DNA of 44,951 bases from Curtobacterium luteum (lineage in GTDB: Bacteria; Actinomycetota; Actinomycetes; Actinomycetales; Microbacteriaceae). The translations under genes were made by a program, and so were the position numbers. The notes under the pieces were generated by a model. It was not told the DNA's origin, searched no databases, and saw only the letters and a program-made list of their open reading frames with translations. Location: positions 1 through 44,951 of the forward strand of contig NZ_LDQC01000044.1 in NCBI RefSeq assembly GCF_001475545.1. Reading direction: 5' to 3'. The first letter of the stretch is position 1. Every line of letters begins with the position of its first letter. Of this stretch, positions 41,093 through 44,951 are shown one piece after another.

Positions 41093-42408
41093 CAGTCGAG
41101 CACCTTGCCCTTCGTCTCCGGCATCGTGAGGTAGACGACGAGGCCGATCGCGGCAGCGGCTGAGGCGTACACCCACACCCAGCCGCTGAGCCCGACGGTG
41201 TTCATCCAGGTGGTGACGTACGGCGCGGTGCCACCGAAGAGGGCGACGGCGATCGCGTAGGGCACGCCGATGCCGCTCGCCCGCACCTCCGGCGGGAACT
41301 GCTCGGCCATGATCACCGCGCAGTTCGCCGAGTAGCCGAGCAAGAGCACGATCCCGACGACCTCGACGAGCAGCAGCGACCAGAACCCGCCGCCGATGAT
41401 CTGGAACGCCGGCCAGGCGAAGACCAGGAAGCCGCCGGCGAACGCGGCCATGGTGGGCTTCCGACCGATGCGGTCCGACAGGATGCCGGCGAAGGGCAGG
41501 AGCACGAGGAACACGATCATCGCGATGACGTTCGCGAGGAGTGCCTCGGACAGCGGGATGCCCGTCGTCACCGCGGCGTAGGTCGGCATGTAGCTGACCC
41601 ACATGTAGTAGAGCAGCGTGCCCGCGATGGTGATCCCGAAGACGCGCGCGACGGCGGCCGGGTGCTCCTTGAACATGCGGAAGAACGAGCTCTTGTGGTC
41701 GCCGGCGGCCTGGTTCGCGGCGTTGCGGTCCTTCGCGACCCGGAACGACTCGGTGTCCTCGACGGAACGGCGGAGCCACAGTCCGACGAACCCGAGCGAC
41801 GCCGCAAGGACGAACGCCAGGCGCCAACCCCAGCTGTCGACCGCGTCCTCCGAGAGCGTGCTCGTGATGAGCGCCCCGATGCCCGAGGCGATGAGCACAC
41901 CGCCACCCACGGAGACCTGCTGCCACGACCCGGCGAAGGCTCGCCGACTCGGTGCCGCCGACTCGACGAGGAACGCCGACGACGAGCCGAACTCGCCACC
42001 CGCAGCGAAGCCCTGCACCATGCGGGCGAGGACGAGGAGTACCGGTGCGACGATGCCGATCTGCGCGTAGGTCGGCGACAGACCGATGACGAGCGTCGCT
42101 CCGGCCATGAGTGCGATCGTGAGGACGAGGCCCTTCTTGCGGCCGTGGCGATCGGCGAAGGCCCCCATGACGGCTGCACCGACCGGCCGCATCACGAAGC
42201 CGACCGCGAAGATCGCGAGCGTCGACAGGAGTGCAGCAGCTTCGTTGCCGGCAGGGAAGAAGTGGTGGGCGAAGATCGACGAGAAGGTCGTGTAGACGGC
42301 CCAGTCGACCCACTCGACGGCGTTGCCGATCGAACCGGCGACGATCGCCTTCTTCCCCTTCCTGCTGAGTTTCGTCGCGTGGACGGTGTCACGGGCGGTG
42401 GTGGTCAT
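41092..42408 (-). CDS. MFS transporter, metabolite:H+ symporter (MHS) type
   Basis: A 438-residue transporter with about 12 membrane helices. GAFADRHGRKKGL between helices 2 and 3 and the later GILSDRIGRKP are the MFS loop signatures. NAVEWVDWAVYTTF near the start and FAAGGEFGSSSAFLVE match the MHS group (ProP, KgtP, ShiA-like), which take up organic acids and related small metabolites with protons. It likely imports the substrate of this operon. It lies 122 bp downstream of the deacetylase gene, a gap filled partly by a 14-bp tandem repeat. Confidence 0.92.
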   Translation of the reverse strand: MTTTARDTVHATKLSRKGKKAIVAGSIGNAVEWVDWAVYTTFSSIFAHHFFPAGNEAAALLSTLAIFAVGFVMRPVGAAVMGAFADRHGRKKGLVLTIALMAGATLVIGLSPTYAQIGIVAPVLLVLARMVQGFAAGGEFGSSSAFLVESAAPSRRAFAGSWQQVSVGGGVLIASGIGALITSTLSEDAVDSWGWRLAFVLAASLGFVGLWLRRSVEDTESFRVAKDRNAANQAAGDHKSSFFRMFKEHPAAVARVFGITIAGTLLYYMWVSYMPTYAAVTTGIPLSEALLANVIAMIVFLVLLPFAGILSDRIGRKPTMAAFAGGFLVFAWPAFQIIGGGFWSLLLVEVVGIVLLLGYSANCAVIMAEQFPPEVRASGIGVPYAIAVALFGGTAPYVTTWMNTVGLSGWVWVYASAAAAIGLVVYLTMPETKGKVLD

Positions 42409-42452
42409 CTGCGGGCTTCCTCGCGGGTCGGGCGGAGCTGTGGACGGCGGGG

Positions 42453-42508
42453 TGGAGCGGCGGTGCTGGAGCGGCGGTGCTGGAGCGGCGGTGCTGGAGT
42501 GGTGCTGC
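42453..42508. repeat. 14-bp tandem repeat inside the operon
   Basis: TGGAGCGGCGGTGC is repeated three times exactly (42453-42494), followed by a fourth degenerate copy. It lies in the untranslated gap between the deacetylase and transporter genes, so copy-number changes would alter spacing without breaking a protein. Confidence 0.8.
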
Positions 42509-42530
42509 TGGTGTGGTGCCGGATCGGCTG

Positions 42531-43430
42531 TCAGAGCTGGGTGCGGACGTGCGCGGCGAGGTCGGCGTGGGTGCCGATCCAGACGTCGTCGTACGAGCGG
42601 ATGTGTGCGAGCAGGTCGTCGAGGATCCGCAGCCGCGACCGGTGCCCGATGATGTGCGGGTGCATGGTGAGCTGGAACACGCCACCCTCGTCACGCGCGG
42701 CGTCGAACTCGTCGATCCAGATCTGCAGCAGGCTCCGCGGCGGCATGTGCGGCCGCAGCCCGCCGAAGCGGTCCATCATCAGGTACGGCGCATCGTCGCG
42801 GATCCACTCGACGGGGATCTCCACGACGCCGGTCCGCCCCCCGTCCTCGAGGAGCTCGTAGGGTTCCGCGTCGGCCATGAGTGACGAGTCGTACACGAAG
42901 CCGAGCTCCCGGATCACCGCGAGCGTCGACGCGGAGAAGTCCCACGACGGCGTCCGGATGCCGGTCGGGCGCAGGCCCGTCTGCCGCTCGAGGACCCCGA
43001 GGCTGCGGTCGACCAGCTCGAGCTCGTCGTCGTGCCCGAGTGCGGTGTTGCGCTCGTGGATCCACCCGTGGACCGCGACCTCGTGCCCGGCGGCGACGTA
43101 ACCGGGGGCCTCCTCCGGGCGGAGCAGTGCGCAGACGGCGGGCATGAAGAACGACGACGGTGCCTCGTGCCGGGCGAGGAGGTCGAGGATGCGCGGGACC
43201 GCGAAGCGCGCGCCGAACTCCCCCTGCGCCATGCGGCCCGGCGAGGTCTCGCCGTCCCGGAGCGCCGGCGTCTCGTGGTCCGAGTCGAACGACAGGAGCA
43301 CGGCGACCTGCGCCCCGCCCGGCCAACGCTCGGTCGGCTCGTCGTGCACGAGGCGCTGCCCGGCGCGGACGTGCTCCACGTGACCGCGCCACTCGTCCTC
43401 GCTCCACTGCCACGGCTGCTGCGTACCCAT
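42531..43430 (-). CDS. NodB-type polysaccharide deacetylase / PuuE-like amidohydrolase
   Basis: A 299-residue cytoplasmic member of the NodB/carbohydrate esterase 4 superfamily. Motifs are LLSFDSDHET (motif 1, metal Asp), VHGWIHERN (motif 2, His pair), RTPSWDFS (motif 3) and a C-terminal LTMHPHIIGHRSR. Without a signal peptide and with this motif spelling, it is closer to HpPgdA and PuuE-type allantoinases, which open cyclic amides, than to secreted chitin deacetylases. It is the first gene of a catabolic operon with a transporter, two dehydrogenases and a peptidase, which supports a small-molecule substrate. The ATG follows GAGAGGG. Confidence 0.85.
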   Translation of the reverse strand: MGTQQPWQWSEDEWRGHVEHVRAGQRLVHDEPTERWPGGAQVAVLLSFDSDHETPALRDGETSPGRMAQGEFGARFAVPRILDLLARHEAPSSFFMPAVCALLRPEEAPGYVAAGHEVAVHGWIHERNTALGHDDELELVDRSLGVLERQTGLRPTGIRTPSWDFSASTLAVIRELGFVYDSSLMADAEPYELLEDGGRTGVVEIPVEWIRDDAPYLMMDRFGGLRPHMPPRSLLQIWIDEFDAARDEGGVFQLTMHPHIIGHRSRLRILDDLLAHIRSYDDVWIGTHADLAAHVRTQL

Positions 43431-43538
43431 GCGTTCCCTCTCGGACGAACCGGTGACCACTGTGTCGCCGGTGCAGGCGACTGTAGGAAAAGAGACAATC
43501 ATGCGCAAGTCAAATGGGGATATCCGTCGTGTTTCCGT

Positions 43539-43549
43539 CCCGTAACGGG
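43539..43549. promoter_or_regulatory. Candidate operator of the Lrp-type regulator
   Basis: CCCGT and ACGGG flank a single central base in the 168-bp divergent region between the deacetylase and regulator genes; a separate GGATATCC palindrome lies at 43518-43525. Either could be a regulator site. Confidence 0.4.
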
Positions 43550-43586
43550 TTATCCAGACCCGAACCGTGTTGACGAGCGCCGCCGG

Positions 43587-43592
43587 TACATT
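43587..43592 (+). promoter_or_regulatory. -10 element of leaderless Lrp-type gene
   Basis: TACATT lies 6 nt before the GTG start and no Shine-Dalgarno intervenes. Confidence 0.5.
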
Positions 43593-43598
43593 GATCGG

Positions 43599-44654
43599 GT
43601 GCCCCGCCACAGTTCTCGCGCCGCTCGGCCGGTCCTCGACGAGGTGGACCTCGACATCGTCGCCGCGCTCCACGTCGCCCCCCGCGTGCCGATCGCGGCG
43701 CTGGCCGAGGTCCTCGAGATCCCCACGAGCACCGCCGCACGCCGGCTCGCCCGCATGCAGGACGAGCGACTGCTCCAGGTCGTCGGGCGGTTCGCCTGGG
43801 AGCTCATCACGTCGAGCAACCCGTTCGAGCTCTGGATCACCTCGGCACCCGGACGGTCACGCGCGGTGCTCACCGAACTGCTCCGGATCCCCGACGTCCA
43901 GTTCGTCCTGCACACGTCCGGTCCTGCCGACCTCTACGTGAACCTCTTCCCACTGCTGGGGTCGGACCACGAACAGCTCCTGACCGAGACGATCCCCGGC
44001 ATCCCCGGCATCCGTGCGACGGACAGCCGGATGATCCTCGAGCCGGCGAAGGTCGGCCAGTCCTGGCGGTTCCGACGACTCGACGCCGAGCGGACCGCCG
44101 CACTCGAGGGTCATGCGTCGGGCACGAGCGGACCGCCCGTCCGAGACCTCCGCGACCTCTCGGACCTGGAGTTCCGCACGATGCGGCTGCTCGGCAGGAA
44201 CGGACGCATCACCGCGGCCGAGGTCGGTCGCACGCTCGGGGTGTCCGCGTCGACCGCTGCCCGTGCGATCCGGCTCCTGGTCAGCTCCGGAGCCGTGTCA
44301 CCACGCGTCGAGGTCCAGCCCGAGCTGCTCGGCTTCCCGCTGAACGCCATCGTCACGATCGACGTCCGGCCGCGGGACGTCCGGGGCGCGCTCGACGCCC
44401 TCGCCGCCCACCCGAACGTCCGCCTGCTGTCGACGGTGACCGGCTCGGCCCCCGTGAGCCTCGCCGGGGTGTTCGAAGGACCGGGAGCGCTCGCGACGTT
44501 CGTGCGCGACGACCTCGGTGCCCTGCCCGGCGTCCGGTCCGTGCAGTCGGTGGCGGGCCTGCGACTCGAACGCCGCTACTGGATCGACCGCGATGGACCG
44601 CGGCTCGGCGACCAGGTGCAGGACGTCCTCCGGCTGCCGGACTCGACCCGCTGA
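43599..44654 (+). CDS. Lrp/AsnC-type regulator with two HTH domains
   Basis: A 351-residue double-length member of the Lrp/AsnC family. A first HTH lies at about residues 15-60 (VPIAALAEVLEIPTSTAARR), then an effector domain; a second HTH lies at about 187-235 (ITAAEVGRTLGVSASTAARA), then a second effector domain. Ordinary Lrp proteins are about 150 residues and dimerise; this fused form is common in actinobacteria. It is divergent from the five-gene operon and so probably controls it, with a pathway metabolite or amino acid as effector. The GTG is preceded by a TACATT -10, suggesting a leaderless message. Confidence 0.88.
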   Translation: MPRHSSRAARPVLDEVDLDIVAALHVAPRVPIAALAEVLEIPTSTAARRLARMQDERLLQVVGRFAWELITSSNPFELWITSAPGRSRAVLTELLRIPDVQFVLHTSGPADLYVNLFPLLGSDHEQLLTETIPGIPGIRATDSRMILEPAKVGQSWRFRRLDAERTAALEGHASGTSGPPVRDLRDLSDLEFRTMRLLGRNGRITAAEVGRTLGVSASTAARAIRLLVSSGAVSPRVEVQPELLGFPLNAIVTIDVRPRDVRGALDALAAHPNVRLLSTVTGSAPVSLAGVFEGPGALATFVRDDLGALPGVRSVQSVAGLRLERRYWIDRDGPRLGDQVQDVLRLPDSTR

Positions 44655-44695
44655 CGCCCAGCGGCCGCGACCCGCGCGCTGGCCGCCGTTGCAGA

Positions 44696-44733
44696 ACGAC
44701 ATCGCCGCTGTCGGGCGACAGCGGCGATGTCGT
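44696..44733. terminator. 18-bp hairpin, GCCGCTGTCG family
   Basis: Two 18-nt arms pair perfectly (ACGACATCGCCGCTGTCG and complement) with GG between them, 41 bases past the Lrp-type gene stop. It resembles the hairpin at 38065-38104, with compensated differences in the middle of the stem. Confidence 0.7.
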
Positions 44734-44766
44734 CGCTTGCACGCGCGGGCTGGGCGCCCTTGCAAC

Positions 44767-44808
44767 GAGCGACTGCGTGGCCGTCGTACGACGACGACGG
44801 AGTCGCTC
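44767..44808. repeat. Imperfect hairpin, possible degenerate relative
   Basis: GAGCGACT pairs with AGTCGCTC, and inside it CCGTCGT pairs with ACGACGG. It is followed by CGACAGCGG, echoing the hairpin just upstream. No function is clear. Confidence 0.35.
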
Positions 44809-44877
44809 GACAGCGGTCCATGGATCCGCGCAGCGACAGCGGCATCCGGAGCGACAGAAGACGCCCCGGGAACAGAA

Positions 44878-44910
44878 GACGCCCCCGGCTCCGATGGAAC
44901 CGGGGGCGTC
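44878..44910 (-). terminator. tRNA terminator hairpin
   Basis: GACGCCCCCGG and CCGGGGGCGTC form an 11-bp stem with an 11-nt loop. Read on the minus strand it is followed by TTCTGTT and lies just beyond the 3' end of the tRNA. ACAGAAGACGCCCC is directly repeated at 44854 and 44872. Confidence 0.75.
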
Positions 44911-44932
44911 ATCCCTGCTGTCTCAAACAGTG

Positions 44933-44951
44933 TGCGCTCGAAGGGACTCGA
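44933..44951 (-). tRNA. Partial tRNA, 3' end only (possibly tRNA-Arg)
   Basis: On the minus strand the window ends inside a tRNA: TCGAGT of the T-loop, CCCTT as the T-stem 3' strand, CGAGCGC as the acceptor 3' strand, and A as discriminator. CCA is not encoded. The acceptor sequence implies a GCGCTCG 5' end, which fits several actinobacterial tRNA-Arg genes, but the anticodon is outside the window. An intrinsic terminator follows. Confidence 0.65.

Noticed and set aside
43570..43575. TTGACG as the -35 of the Lrp-type gene
   Set aside because: It is only 11 bp from the TACATT -10, too close for a normal promoter; the -35 remains unclear.
44767..44808. A second tRNA or small RNA near the right edge
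   Set aside because: The fold is a simple imperfect hairpin without cloverleaf elements.

Overview
The window is about 45 kb of very GC-rich chromosomal DNA. Dense GC-rich codons, many GTG starts, leaderless genes and actinobacterial protein families point to an actinobacterium. The mix of plant-polysaccharide sugar ABC systems, a class A PBP and DivIVA-like proteins fits Microbacteriaceae (Curtobacterium-like). That placement is inference, since no rRNA or marker gene is present. I see no prophage, IS element, plasmid gene or CRISPR array.

Layout. 1-5.6 kb: a fatty acid desaturase (-), a small hypothetical gene, a TmrB-like P-loop protein (-), a two-motif DivIVA protein, a secreted GH16-like protein (-), an SDR, and a small membrane protein followed by a translationally coupled 25-codon ORF (-). 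5.6-14.4 kb: a glycan-use operon made of a LacI repressor with its promoter and twin operators, a sugar-binding lipoprotein, two permeases, two GH130-type enzymes and a secreted six-hairpin glycosidase-like protein. 14.4-18.7 kb: a small membrane protein, a GNAT, an SDR divergent from an MmyB-type regulator, and a membrane SpoIIE-type phosphatase (-). 18.9-24 kb: a GH51 arabinofuranosidase (-) divergent from a second sugar ABC importer, with two perfect LacI-type operators between them. Neither importer has its own ATPase, so a shared one elsewhere is likely.

24.3-32.1 kb: an iron-siderophore-type binding lipoprotein, a class A penicillin-binding protein (-), an alpha/beta hydrolase, a class A beta-lactamase directly after a second GH16-like protein (both -), a GNAT, and a small P-loop kinase (-). 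32.3-35.8 kb: an autoregulated TetR and an MMPL exporter with a long coiled-coil insertion. 36.1-37.9 kb: an OhrR-like regulator, a Cys/His microprotein and an Old Yellow Enzyme, tied together by a shared operator motif. 38.1-44.7 kb: a five-gene minus-strand operon (NodB-type deacetylase/amidohydrolase, MHS-type transporter, SDR, ketopantoate-reductase-like protein, M20 peptidase) divergent from a double-HTH Lrp-type regulator. At the right edge are the 3' end of a tRNA gene (-) and its terminator.

The least explained signal lies in the intergenic DNA. Two copies (about 24.1 and 35.9 kb) of a composite element share 19-bp tandem units, a fixed-spacing hairpin whose stems differ but pair in both copies, an invariant ACGCCCGAT loop segment and a TGTGGGAA tail. 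In addition, a family of long palindromes sharing a GGAGGC core occurs at six or more sites, including two divergent gene pairs where an ordinary terminator role is hard to argue.
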